A stretch of 64,000 bases of DNA from Capra hircus (taxonomy: Eukaryota > Chordata > Mammalia > Artiodactyla > Bovidae): contig NC_030813.1 of NCBI RefSeq assembly GCF_001704415.2, forward strand, positions 17,316,001 through 17,380,000. Reading direction: 5' to 3'. Positions 12,400 to 23,399 of the stretch are shown here, one piece after another (within the stretch, counting starts at the first letter, position 1; every line of letters starts with the position of its first letter). The notes under the pieces were generated by a model. It was not told the DNA's origin. It was given only the letters and a program-made list of their open reading frames with translations, and made no database searches. A program made the position numbers and the translations under genes.

Positions 12400-13430
12400 C
12401 AAGCGGCATGCTAAGCACTATAAGAGTTATAAAGATGTGTGAGACAGTCTCTGCTTTCTAAGAATATAGAGGCCAGCTGTAGAGCCAAACATATCTTGCA
12501 GCATGAGTGCTAGAACAGATGGGCAAGCAAATGGCTATCTCAGTGGCAAGCAAGAAGTGATTAAATCTAGTTACCCTTCATTAAAAAACGGGCATTTCCA
12601 GACAATTTCAAAAATGGCTTGTGTTTTAACAGGTGCTATGGAAAAAGACTCACAAGTAAAAGGAAGGCTCTATGGAAAGACAGTGAGTAATCAAAATGCA
12701 TCAGGGATCCATGAAAGTTTGGAATTGGGGAGCAAACCCTGAAGGCTTTGTCAGACTGGGGAGAGCTTTGAACACTAGCAAAGAAGTTGGGCTTTATTCT
12801 GCAGACAGTAATGAGCCATGGTAGTTTTTAAATGAATGAGCTACAAAACCAAGCTAAAATTTAAAAAGAAAAGGCAAGCATCAGAGTGAAGGATTCCTTG
12901 AATAAAGAACGTTGGCAGGCAGGAAAAGTTCGAGAGTATTGTAATTTATCCAGGTAATAGAATATTAGAATCTGAATTTATGCAAGTGACACTGGGCGTG
13001 AAAATGAAGGAAGATAATTTAGAGAATTCTGCACATAAACTAAAAATATTATTTGATTAAAAAGTTGGATATGGGAAATAAAGGGAGGCGCCAGTACTTC
13101 TTGGCAGAGTGGCTGGGAAATTGACAGTATTACTGGCCAAGTAGGAAAGTCAATGGAACAACACAAGTAGAAATAAAGACACGTCTTGTACCTTCAGGAT
13201 TTGAAGTGATGGTGACATAGCATAAGAGACATTGAAAGGCAACTGAAAATTGAGATGTTTGGTCAGGAGGAAGGTTAGAGCTAGAGAGAGAGCTAGCAGC
13301 CATGAGCTCTTGCAAGGAGAGACTTGTAGAATAGTATAGAGGGTTATATGGGAAAGGAAGAGCCAGAAGCGACTCATCGCTCCAGAAGGGAAGGAAGTTT
13401 TCACTTCAGAAGGGAAAAAGTTTTAAGAAG
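12400..13430 (-). mobile_element. L2 LINE, long antisense copy
   Basis: It is recognised as reverse L2 by 'gggctttattctgcagacag', 'tgagccatggtagttttta', 'attgtaatttatccaggtaa', and the 'ttgagatgtttggtcagga' region. It covers roughly a kilobase with many changes. No frame survives. Confidence 0.65.
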
Positions 13431-13890
13431 GGAGTGTTCCCTGCTTAATAGACTGCAGAAAGAAAGAAGATGGAGAGAATTTGCACATTAAAAGCTCATT
13501 TTTACTTTAACTGAAAGCTTAAATTAAAAAAAAATTTCATTTTATATATACAAATACTCGAGAAATTTTTCATCCCTAGGACCAGGGCCAATTAACATAG
13601 GAGTTGTAAAACTTGGTACTATAGAATATTGGCTTAAATAAGAATAATCATTTACATTTCTTAAATCCTAAGCACTGTCTCAAATGTTATTTTCCCAGGT
13701 TTCCTTCCCGCAAATTACTCTTTTTTTCCAAAACATACCCCAAAAAAAGTAACATTAGGGATTTGAGTGATTATTTTTTAGTTTTACACATTTAAGTATT
13801 TTTTTTAATTTTAAAAAATATATTAACCAACTTTATTTTCAAAACACTAACCTAGGAATTATAATTCAACAAAGTTTCCATTTGAAAAAA
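13431..13890. other. AT-rich low-copy sequence
   Basis: A-rich and T-rich runs with no recognised element. Confidence 0.4.
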
Positions 13891-13971
13891 TACTGAGTTG
13901 GTGAAAAAGTTCACTCGAGTTTTTTCTCTAATATCTCATGGAAAAATCCAAATGAACTTTTTGACCAAGTA
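13891..13971. mobile_element. Mariner-derived palindromic MITE
   Basis: About 77 bp is flanked by TA dinucleotides at 13891-13892 and 13970-13971, the usual mariner target. The left arm (GTTGGTGAAAAAGTTCA...) and the reverse complement of the right arm (TTGGTCAAAAAGTTCATTTG) pair over about 28 bases around a short loop near 13927-13938. This matches the ruminant mariner palindrome. No transposase is encoded. Confidence 0.8.
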
Positions 13972-13990
13972 TAATTTCTTAGATAATAAA

Positions 13991-14042
13991 GCATGTGTGT
14001 AAAGAAAAACAAAAAAGCATGTGTGTAAAGAAAAACAAAAAA
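13991..14042. repeat. 26-bp tandem duplication, two copies
   Basis: The unit runs from GCATGTGTGTAAAG through an A-rich end at 13991-14016. It is repeated exactly at 14017-14042, and a third start (GCATGTGTG) leads into the next SINE. Confidence 0.9.
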
Positions 14043-14255
14043 GCATGTGTGCATGTTCAGTTGCTCAGTCATGTCTGATTCTTTGCAACCCATGGACTGT
14101 AGCCCACCAGGTTCCTTTGCTCATGGAATTCTCCAGGCAAAAATACTGGAATGGATTGCCATTGCCTCCTCAAAGGGATCTTCCCGAAATAGGAATCAAA
14201 CCCATATCTCTTGTGGCTCCTGCATTGGCAGGTGGATTCTTTACCACCAAGATAA
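14043..14255 (-). mobile_element. Bov-tA SINE
   Basis: Reversed Bov-tA: the Bov-A part ('cagttgctcagtcatgtctg', 'ctccaggcaaaaatactgga') is followed by the tRNA head with B-box reversed as 'ggaatcaaaccca' and 'gcaggtggattctttacca'. It lacks the last few head bases. Confidence 0.9.
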
Positions 14256-15344
14256 TAGTAGATACTATAAATTTACTTTAGAAAAGAGATAAAAGAGCCT
14301 TAGGCTTCCTGCTGTGTTCTGGTAGCTCAGCAATAGGAGGGAGTCCAGCTTACGGAGAGGGAAACAAGGAGATCTCCTCAGTGGACAGATCTTTATTTTG
14401 ACAGAAGGATGTTGCAGGCTAGCAAAACTGCTTAGCAGAAAAGACCCTCGTGCTTGTCCCTACAAGCTTTCTGGGAAGGCAACAGGATAAAGTCCCAGTG
14501 TCATGAATGTCCCCTTGAATCCACCAGCACTGAAGAAACTTACTAGGAGTTAGAGATGGAGGAGCAAAACCTAGCCACCAAGGTGGGAACTGGAGAGGAG
14601 GAAAGGGAAAAAGACCTCTCTCTGATGAGGGATGACCCTTCGAGGAGGACCATGCTGGGTGTTCTAATGGGGAAGTCATGATAATTTTACGGACTTGATT
14701 TTTGTCCTAGTGACTTTCCACTTCAGAAATCAGTCTTCAGTGTATCCAGATACAACTACTTAGATTTCTTTGCTTAGCTCTTCTACTATAAAATATATTT
14801 CATCCTGAAGTGCAAGAATTACTTAAACGGAAAAGTTAAATGGAATTAACTTTCACCAGTCACCTCTTTCCTGTTTCTGGTCACTTATGATTAAGGCTGA
14901 CTTCTTGTAAGGGTCACTTGAGGTCATTAATGTCCATCTATGTTTAAACATTTAAAAAATTGTATACTTACTTTAGAAAGTTGCACAGCAAAATGTTTCT
15001 CTATGTGTTAGTTTTAAGAGAATTATATAAAATTCAAGGGTGGGTGCCTGCCCATTCCATCATTTCCCAAAAAAAAATGCAGTAATGACCGCTAGACTCA
15101 AGTTTTTGGCTGCCAGTCTTACAGAGTTTCTCTGGAAGAAGCCCAAGGCACAAACCCGAGGCAGTCACAGCTCTGATGCCCAACACGGAGCTGTCGTCAG
15201 TTTCCAGTGTCCCAGGAACCACAACACACGAAGCAGAACCACTCCGCAGAATTCAGTCTGGATCCAAGCCTGCCCCTGGTAAATGGGAAAGCCCATCAGC
15301 TGAGCAGGTCGATGGCAAAAGAAAGGCACATCGAAAACGGAGAG
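14256..15344. other. Low-copy sequence, no gene seen
   Basis: Overlapping frames of 60-100 codons at 14419-15464 are unrecognised. A purine-rich block lies at 14550-14630. No repeat family is identified. Confidence 0.4.
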
Positions 15345-15870
15345 AGCTTTGACACGGGTATATCCCCACACAACTGTCACTACAATTGAGAAAACAGACA
15401 TTTCCATCACCCCCCAAAACTTTCTCTGTGGCCCTTGGTAATCCATCCTTCCCCCCATCTCCATCCCCAGTCACTGATCTGCTTTCTGTCACCATAGACC
15501 TGTTTGTATTTTCTAGAAAGGAATCATGCTCTATGTATTCCGTTTGTGCCTAGCTTAAAGCATAAGGAGTTTAAGATTTATTCATGTCATTCTGTATATC
15601 AGTGCTTTGTTCTTTTTGTAGTAGGGTTCTGCTAGCTGAATACACAACAATTTAACTATCTGTTGATGAGTTCATGGGTTATTTCCAGTTTTAGAAGTAA
15701 AGTTGCCACAACATTTGTATACAAGTATTTATGTAGAAATATTCTTTCCTCTTATTTTAGTTAAATACCTGGGAGTAAAATGACAAGGTCATGTGGGAGG
15801 TATATGCTTAACTTTTAAAGAGATTTCTAAGCTGTTTGTGTAGAATTTGTACTGTTTTTACCTTAAATGT
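15345..15870 (-). mobile_element. L1M LINE 3' region, antisense
   Basis: It follows the reverse of old L1 3' sequence: 'ccatcaccccccaaaac', 'ctgctttctgtcaccataga', 'ggaatcatgctctatgtatt', 'atctgttgatgagttcatgg', 'acctgggagtaaaatgacaa'. Confidence 0.7.
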
Positions 15871-16850
15871 CTGATAGAATTTACAAATAAGGCATTCACA
15901 AATAAGGCCATCTGGGCCTGAGGTTTTCTTTGTGGGAAAAATTTTTGCTATCAACACTAATTCAATATGTTTAGATTAATTTAGATTTATTAATTTATTA
16001 TTAATTTATTAGATTAATTAGATTAATTAATTTAGATTAATCAATATGTTTAGATTAACTTAAATGTCCTAAGTTTCACTGATGCTCTGTTTTGATCTTC
16101 TTATCTCTCTCTTTTCTTTCTGTCTTTCATTTTGGATATATTCTATTGCCATGCTTTCAAATTTACTAATCTTCTCTTCCATATTGCTTAATCTGCTACT
16201 AATTCCATCTGGTGTACTTATTCTCAAACCCTGGTTTTTCATCCCTTTAAGTTTGATTTAGATCTTTTTGATCTTTTCCATATTTCTCCTTGTCATGTTC
16301 ATGCTCTCCCCTATTTTCTTAAACATATGAAGCATATTTCTAACAGCTCTTTTAATGTCCTTATCTATTAATCTTACAATCCACGTAATTTCTGAGTCTG
16401 TGTCTATTGACTGACTTATCTCCTTATTATATTGTGAATCTTCCCCCTTGTTTGCAGGCATCCTCATTTTTTACTAGTGCCAGCCATTGTAAACTTTGAC
16501 TGTGAAGTGACAGATTCTTGTGGCTGAATATTCTTTAAATATTCTTGAACATTGTTCTGGGAAAGTTAAGTTACTTAGAAACAGGTTGACCCTTTCAAGG
16601 CTTACTTTTAATATTTGCTAGGTGAGTCCACAATAACATTTCATGTAGAGGAAATACCTTTCTGAGCGCTTACTGAACATTCTGTATTAAGAGGTCTTTC
16701 CACTTTGAATAGGGGAAAATGAACTGTTCCTTGCTCTAGGGAGCTCTTCCATGAGCTCTGGGGATTATTCTAACTACTTCTTCCCACTGATTCTTTCCCT
16801 GGCCTCAGGATTTTTCTCACATACATGCACTGATTAGTACTTAGCTAAAG
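15871..16850 (-). mobile_element. L1M/HAL1-type LINE, ORF1 relic, antisense
   Basis: Diagnostic text in reverse includes 'ctaacagctcttttaatgtc', 'gtctattgactgacttatct', 'gccagccattgtaaactttg' and 'agttacttagaaacaggttg'. A 69-codon minus-strand frame at 16258-16467 is lysine- and isoleucine-rich, as expected for an L1 ORF1 coiled-coil remnant. Confidence 0.65.
15962..16060. repeat. AT-rich low-complexity block
   Basis: Repeated TTAGATTAAT words. A 17-bp word (caatatgtttagattaa) occurs at 15963-15979 and again at 16042-16058, so it brackets the block. Confidence 0.85.
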
Positions 16851-16862
16851 ACTTCAGGGTGG

Positions 16863-17037
16863 GCTTCCCTGGCGGCTCAGATGGTAAAGAATCTGCCTGC
16901 AATTCAGGAGACGCAGGTTTGATCCTTGAGAGAATGGCAAGCCACTCCAGTATTCTTGCCTGGAGAATTCCAAGGACAGAGGAGCCTGCTATGCTACAGT
17001 CCATAGTGTCGCAAAGGGTCAAACACGACTGAGAGAC

Positions 17038-17040
<3 letters not shown>
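16863..17040 (+). mobile_element. Bov-tA SINE
   Basis: The head is 'gcttccctggcggctcagat', the B-box variant 'ggtttgatcct', and the body 'ccactccagtattcttgcct' through 'cacgactgagagactaa'. A short deletion lies between head and body. Confidence 0.93.

Positions 17041-17070
<30 letters not shown>
17041..17070. repeat. (CA)15 microsatellite
   Basis: A perfect CA run at the 3' end of the preceding SINE, as often seeded by Bov-tA tails. Confidence 0.98.
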
Positions 17071-17072
<2 letters not shown>

Positions 17073-17440
17073 AGGGTACTCGGAATATCTCCAGAGCATT
17101 CTCTCTCTCTCTGCAGCTCTCTACTCTCTGGCACTCTCCCCCATGAATTCTAGTCACCTTGGCATCCTCGAGTTACAAACTCTTGCCTCTCATCTCAGGA
17201 GGTTGCACTGCAGTCTCGAAACATTCACCAACAATGAGCTGAGCCAGTCACAGGATTCACTTCATCTGTTTCCCTTTTCTCAGAAATTATTGTCCTAGAC
17301 TGTCTATTTTAAAATAACTAAACACAATTGTTTCATATATTTTCACCCCCCCACACACACACTTTTTAGTTGTTTAAGGCAGAAGGATAAACCCCACCCT
17401 ACCCCACAATCCATCACAGCACAGTGTGAAATTCTGATTA
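17071..17440. other. Low-copy sequence, no gene seen
   Basis: Contains a CT run near 17100-17113 and a C/CA patch near 17345-17362. Confidence 0.4.
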
Positions 17441-17695
17441 AGGGGACCCCACTCCAGCACTCTTGCCTGGAAAATCCCATGGACGGAGGAGCCTGGTAGG
17501 CCTCGGTCCATGGGATCGCAAAGAGTCAGACACGACTGAGCGACTTCACTTTCACTTTTCACTTTCATGCATTGGAGAAGGAAATGGCAACCCACTCCAG
17601 TGTTCTTGCCTGGAGAATCCCAGGGACGGGGGAGCCTGGTGGGCTGCCGTCTATGGGGTCGCACAGAGTTGGACACAACTGAAGTGACTTAGCAA
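17441..17695 (+). mobile_element. BOV-A2 SINE
   Basis: Two Bov-A units are joined by the 'cacttttcactttcatgcat' linker at 17551-17570. It is truncated by about a dozen bases at the start and ends 'gaagtgacttagca' with almost no CAG tail. Confidence 0.95.
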
Positions 17696-18725
17696 TATCA
17701 GGTTCAGAGATTTGAACTATAAATTCCAAAGGTTAATGCTGAACAGTTCCCACAAACTTCTCCATCTGACCCAGAGCCTCCCAGCACATGTGTGGACCAA
17801 GTGGATGCAGTGTCCCTGATAGGAATCTTATTTTCATTCCATAAGTTAAGATTCAAAGTATAAGTTTGTATTGCTCCACATTTTCAAATCCTACCCCAAT
17901 GAATTGGAGACATTTTCTCTCTAACTCTGCATGCGTGCGTGTATGTGTATGTGTGTGGCAGGGGTGGGCACGGGAGGGGAGGAAGTGTTTCTGTAAGGAC
18001 ACATGCGTATATATTTTGCATCCAGCTGTGTGACTGGATTTAGGCTTAAAATATAATTTATGAGTAAACTCTGTTTAATGCACACAAACAGGAAATAGAC
18101 ACTTGTGAATTCATTAATTAAAATCCTGTTTAGAGAAGTATTGTGAAGGCTAATCCTTTGCTCATATGAATGAGATCCGGCTGTCAGTATGAAAAATATA
18201 GAATGAGGTCCTGCTAAGGAACCACCTTGGAACTTCACCCTACTGTTAGCCGGTTTCACTCAAGAGCCCTCTGCATTTCCCCTGTCCTAAGACTGGGTCT
18301 TCCTCTCAAGGAAGCAAGCTCTTGACGGGGCTAGAGCTTTGTGTGGAAATTAATCACAACTCACCGGCCCCCACCCCGTCCTTTCCTCCGACTCTGTTCC
18401 TAGAGCTGCCTTGGCTGTCTGCCCAGACCCTTGACTTGTCAAACTTGGGCCCACCTTGTTTCTCATGCCCGGCTGAACCCAAGGCCGTCCACCTTTCCTT
18501 GACCTTTTGGATAAATTTTCTGGGCTCCTGTCTGCCTGTCCACCTGGCTGTCCCTTGGCCCAACGCCCAGTATATGTTAAAAGCAAAAGGCAGGATAAAG
18601 AAATCTACTTGTTTCCTCTGAACGATGGAAAGGCAGCCAGCGGTCAGGAGAGATGGATATGGTGCGTACTTATGAAGTTAAATGAACCACGGACACAGCT
18701 ACAATACTAACGCAGTTCAACAGAA
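17696..18725. other. Low-copy sequence, no gene seen
   Basis: A TG-rich patch lies at 17935-17956 and a GC-richer block at 18360-18560. Frames of up to 112 codons show no recognised protein. Confidence 0.4.
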
Positions 18726-18845
18726 CACCTCTTAACCCAGGCACTGTGCAAAGGTTTGGAACACAAGCTGAATAAGATGCTGGCTGCTCACCTTCCAGTT
18801 TGGGAGACAGGCAAGAAAAGAGATTATAATTCAGCACATAAGAAA
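18726..18845 (-). mobile_element. L2 LINE fragment
   Basis: Reverse L2-type text: 'aggcactgtgcaaagg', 'acaagctgaataagatgctg', 'ttccagtttgggagacaggc'. Confidence 0.5.
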
Positions 18846-18947
18846 ATAACAGCTTCTCCTTGTCTGGCTAGTTTTGAAGTCTCTACTTTAATTTACATGT
18901 ATGTTCAAACAACAGACTATATATATTACTGCTAGATGACAACTGGG

Positions 18948-19118
18948 TTTCTCTGGTGGTTCAGCTGGTAAAGAATCTGCCTGCAATGCAGGAGACCTGA
19001 GTTTGATCCCTGGGTGAGGAAGATCCCTTGGAGAAGGGAACAGCTACCCACTCCAGTAATCTGGCCTGGACACTTCCATGGACTGTATAGTCCATGGGGT
19101 CACAGAGTCAGACACCAT
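18948..19118 (+). mobile_element. Bov-tA SINE, degraded 3' end
   Basis: The head 'tttctctggtggttcagctg' with B-box 'agtttgatccctgg' is followed by a diverged body. It ends early at 'cacagagtcagacacc'. Confidence 0.9.
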
Positions 19119-19251
19119 GTTCAGACTGATTTCCACAGTTTATATGTCTATCTTTCTGACTAAATTATAAATTCCCTGTCACTCCTAGTGACTAGCATAA
19201 ATTTTCCTTGAATTAAAATATATGCAGTTCCCATATATAAGGGCCAACTCT

Positions 19252-19477
19252 GTTGTTGTTGTTCGATCACTAAGTCATGTCTGACTCTCTGCTACCCCTT
19301 GATTGCAACATGCCAGGCTCCTCTGTCCTCTACTATCTTCCAGAATTTGCTCAAATTCACATCTATTAAGTCAGTCTTGCTGTCTGACCTTCATCCTCTG
19401 CTGCTCCCTTCTCCTCTGCCTTCAATCCTTCCCAGCATGAGCGTCTTTTCCAATGAGTCAGCTCTTAGCATCAGGTC
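19252..19477 (-). mobile_element. Art2A/BovB-3'-related element
   Basis: It starts with the GTTGTTGTT signature, then 'cactaagtcatgtctgactc', 'caggctcctctgtcctctac', 'cctctgctgctcccttctcc' and 'ccaatgagtcagctctt'. This is the reverse of the Art2A relative of the BovB tail. Confidence 0.85.
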
Positions 19478-20004
19478 TACTATCAAGTAATAAATAAATT
19501 ATACAAGCAACACATAATAAACGAAAGCATACATCTTGGTAAATAGCAATCACTCTAAATAGTTGAGAAAAGTTACAATTCACAATGCTAACAGGCTAAT
19601 TAACTAAACGATTTAAAGATTAATGAACATTCACTGTTTGCTCGAGCTTTATCTTTGGTGTGTGTGTGTGTGGCAAGGCCATAGCCCCATATGAGCAACC
19701 ATGGCACCACTGGTGCCATTCATTCGGGTGACAGCTAGAACTCATACTGTCAAACAAGAAGAAGTCTAGATCCTGCTCTTGTTGCTAATTTTTCTTCTTT
19801 TGGCCACTACTTTCACCTACCACAGTTTCACTCTGTGTAAAGTTGCCTGAAAGAAAGAAGATAAGCCCGGATAGCTTTGTGCTTAATAGAGGCAGGAAGG
19901 ATTTAGCAGCAGCCAAGGAGGGGTAGGAGGTGGAAGGGGAAATCCAGCTGATGCTATTGGTTAGGATTCTTCCAAGTAGGGGGCGGGAGGCAAGTAATAT
20001 TAAT
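19478..20004. other. Low-copy sequence with (TG)n
   Basis: A TG run lies at 19658-19672. No gene or other repeat is seen. Confidence 0.4.
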
Positions 20005-20180
20005 TGGAGTGTGACAGGCACTGTACTGTGCACTCTGCCTGTGGAACCTCACTGGGAGCTCACAATAATATTGTGAGGCAGGCTTGATTATTCTCATTTT
20101 ATAGATGAGTAAGGGAGATTCATCTACCTACCAAAGTCACATTTACCTGCTAAATGCAGAGTCTAGATCTAGATTTTTAT
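20005..20180 (-). mobile_element. MIR SINE fragment
   Basis: Reverse MIR: 'gacaggcactgtactgtgca', 'tattctcattttatagatga', 'ccaaagtcaca', then 'gcagagtctagat'. Confidence 0.75.
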
Positions 20181-20341
20181 ATGGACTACCCAGCACTGTA
20201 TCAAATCATTGTGAAATGAAGATCTTCGAGGTGTGCAAGATGGATGCACTGCAGCAGATTAGACTGGAACGAATACCTTGATTGGCACTGGGATACACTG
20301 AAGCTCAGGGAAAGCCAGTATGACAGGGGTAAAAAAAACCC

Positions 20342-20623
20342 ACTGCTGCTGCTGCTGCTGCTGCATTGCTTCAGTCGTGTCCGACTCTGTGCGACCCCAT
20401 AGACGGCAGCCCACCAGGCTCCTCCATCCCTGGGATTCTCCAGGCAAGAACACTGGAGTGGGTTGCCATTTCCTTCTCCAACGCATGAAAGTGAAAAGTG
20501 AAAGTGAAATCGCTCAGTTGTGTCTGATTCTTCGCGACCCCATGGACTGCAGCCCACCAGGCGCCTCCATCCATGGGATTTTCCAGGCAAGAGTATTGGA
20601 GTGGGTTGCCATTGCCTTCTCCT
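20342..20623 (-). mobile_element. BOV-A2 SINE, full length
   Basis: The CTG tail comes first at 20342-20364, then two reversed Bov-A units joined by 'gcatgaaagtgaaaagtgaa' (20483-20502), ending 'gccattgccttctccta'. It accounts for most of the 223-codon minus-strand frame at 20201-20872. Confidence 0.95.
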
Positions 20624-21604
20624 ACAAACCCCACAGCATGTCCTAAAGACAGAAACTACAAATGTCTCATATAGTTCGTTATGAATCATTTTTTGAAGCA
20701 AACGACCCCCAGCAGCCTCAGGTATCAGAGGGTGAACATCACTTTGCACACACCCAGAAGTGAGGACCACTGTGTGGCTGAAATAGTGCTGGTGCGAGGA
20801 AAGCATGCCTGAGCCCACGTTCAAGTGTTCTGCTTCCTGACAGTATTCTCCCAATTCTAAAGTCCTCTTCATTCCAGATGATAACCTTTTGAGCTCCCCA
20901 AGGAAGCTCTTGGTGCTCAGTTGAAGTCCATGTTGCCTCCTGCCCTGTTCACCGCTGACTCACTCTACCCCGACATATAGGGTGAGTCTGACTGCCTCTG
21001 CTGCGTGCCAGATGCTAACCCAGAGGCCCCTCTGTCTTTGCTGAGCCCACCTACCAGGCAAACACGTGACACCATCCACAATTTAAGAGTATATGGTCTG
21101 TGCTTCCTACAGCGTTGTTGCCATAGGGAAACATTTAGTTCGGCAACATACCTCCACACACAACTGTTAACTCTCCCACTCTTCAACACACGCACGCACA
21201 CACATGTATGCATGCACCCCAGACAACAATCTCTTCATGGAAGTTAGTCAGTGCCCTTGTCTTTTCTAGCCTGTTATTACACAAGGCATTTTTTCCTTCC
21301 ATTAGAGGTATTTTCCATAATTATCTAGGCTTCCTTAGCAAAGGAAAAAAAGAAACCAAATCAATAATCTATACATGGTGCAATTGTCTCAGTCTTTGAG
21401 GTGCTTTTCAGGGCAGTGATTCACTGTGGAGCTTTGAAGATCACCCACCCCAGGCTAAACAAAAATGAACGTCCTTCTGATTACCACCTCAAACAACACA
21501 GGGCCTGACATCTCCTTAGAACTTTCTCCCTTGGATGACGTGTGGCAAGTGCCTGTGAAAAAGCAACATTATGTGTTGGAACTTGGGGGTTTATTTTGGA
21601 GACT
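20624..21604. other. Low-copy sequence, no gene seen
   Basis: A short CA-rich patch lies near 21186-21204. The frames are unrecognised. Confidence 0.4.
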
Positions 21605-21825
21605 GGGTGTGTAACAGTTCGGAGGACAGGCTCTGAGAAGTGAATCCTAGGCCTGCTAAAGTATGGCCTTGAAGAAGCTACTTTGCCTTCTAGAAAACAG
21701 AAATGGTATTTTTTTTCATCTCACATGACTTAATGAGATAATTCATAAAATTATAGTAGACTATAATACTTTAGTATAATACCTAGCACATAATGAAGCT
21801 TCAATCAATGTTAGCTATTATTATT
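21605..21825 (+). mobile_element. MIR SINE fragment
   Basis: MIR order is retained: 'tgaagaagctactttgcctt', 'tgacttaatgagataattca', 'atacctagcacataatgaag' and a terminal 'gttagctattattattcc'. Confidence 0.7.
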
Positions 21826-23099
21826 CCAACAAACCCTGTCAGTATCACCATGGCATCTTCAGCCTGCTTCCCAGTCTCCTTCCTATCACTGGAATATTGC
21901 CCTAAATGGAAATTTCCATCCTCTTCCTCTGGCATCACTTCCCACACCCTCCTTCTGATTTGGCTCAGCTCCTTCCATCCCCACATCATGAATTACTGCG
22001 CCTCCCACCTCCACTATGTCCTGGGGAACCTCTGTCTTAATATAAACAAACATCCTCTTTGTCCTTTCTCCTCTGTACTGGCTTGTCCCTGTAGATACCT
22101 TTTCCCTTACAACCCATTCTAATAGAGACCACTCATTTTTAACCCATCACCTTAGAGATGAGCATACTCTGATCACAAATCTACTTCTTCAGTTGTCTGC
22201 CAATATCTACTTACCTCTGAAATCACATATATCACCCTTCTCCATTTTGCTGCATCTGTTTCTTACCTTTTTCATAAATTACACCTAGTTCAAAATTTGT
22301 TCTTACTCCTATACTTAATAATTACACTCCATTAATAGGCGCATGAAACCCGGCATCAGGCACTGGGAATACGAAGGTATATAAGACCTTACCCTAGCTG
22401 TACGAATTAGTTTAGTGGGAAGGCAGACATGTAATGAGACTGGAACAGTGCTGACACAGAGCTCAGTACTGGTGCGGTGGAAGCTCAAACCCTGTAGGCA
22501 CCTCAGTGTCCATGGTGTCAGCCCTCCCAAGCCCCTTATCTTACATGTTCTTAATCACCTCCACCTCCTACTTCCCCCTCTGTGAAACAGACCCCCACTT
22601 TAGATCCGGTTATTCATAACTTAAAGCTGCTCACCTCCAAGATCTTAAACTGTGAAACTCCCCTCTTTGACGATAACCTCCAATCCCCGCTAAAACTGCT
22701 CTTTGCCCTCATTTTCCTTCGATTCCTAAAACATTCCCTATTCTCATTACTCACTGATCCCTTTTAAGTCTTACAGTCTCTAACTATACCACTAATTCTA
22801 TCAGCCCATGTTCTCTAGTCTTAATTTACTGTAAGAATCCCTAACCTGGGTCTTCAAAATATCCCTATTCACATTTTCTCCTTCCAAGGTACTAGCTGTC
22901 CCTTGATTAATGGAGGCATTTAAAATAATTTTAAAATGGAATAATCCCACTGTAATCTATATATCCAATCTCACCTAGCCCCTTTTCTTACTCTGATAGT
23001 ACTTTTATTCAGTGAAACCCAATCATATTCCCTACAAACCAATTCCACATCATTCCCTTTCTTCAAATCCTCCTACCACTTTGCCTCAGCTGAGGCCAC
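21826..23099. other. Pyrimidine-rich stretch, possible ancient LINE
   Basis: It is long and CT-rich on the plus strand ('cttccatcctcttcctctgg', 'cacctccacctcctacttcc'). An L2-like antisense scrap at 22340-22480 ('catcaggcactgggaatacg') interrupts it. No gene is recognised. It may be the upstream part of the L2-type relic at 23.4 kb. Confidence 0.35.
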
Positions 23100-23103
23100 G
23101 TGG

Positions 23104-23310
23104 ATGCATGCTTAATCGCTCAGTCGTGTCCAACTCTCCATGACCCTATGGACTGTAGCCCATCAGGCTCCTCTGTCCATGGGATTCTCAGACAAGAATA
23201 CTGGAGGGGACTGCCATGCCCTCCTCCAGGGAAATCTTCCTGGCCCAGGGATCAAACGTCTCTTGCACCAACAGACAGCTTCTTTACCACTAACACCACC
23301 TGGGAAGCCC
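23104..23310 (-). mobile_element. Bov-tA SINE
   Basis: The Bov-A part in reverse ('gctcagtcgtgtccaactct') is followed by the head ('gggatcaaacg', 'cacctgggaagccc'). It sits inside the pyrimidine-rich tract. Confidence 0.92.
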
Positions 23311-23323
23311 TGTCAACTTCCCT

Positions 23324-23374
23324 GTGCATGCATGCATGCTAGGTTCTTTCAGTCGTGTCTGACTCTGCGAACTG
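23324..23374 (-). mobile_element. Bov-tA/Bov-A end fragment
   Basis: The GCATGCATGCATGC word is followed by 'ttcagtcgtgtctgactctg', then it breaks off. It is a severely truncated insertion. Confidence 0.75.
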
Positions 23375-23399
23375 TCCCCCTCCCCGCCCTGCATTCCTC

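Noticed and set aside
20201..20872. 223-codon minus-strand open frame
   Set aside because: Most of it translates a BOV-A2 SINE (the 'NPLQCSCLENPRDGGAWWAAV' type peptide recurs in every BOV-A2 here). Such frames commonly contaminate ruminant protein predictions.
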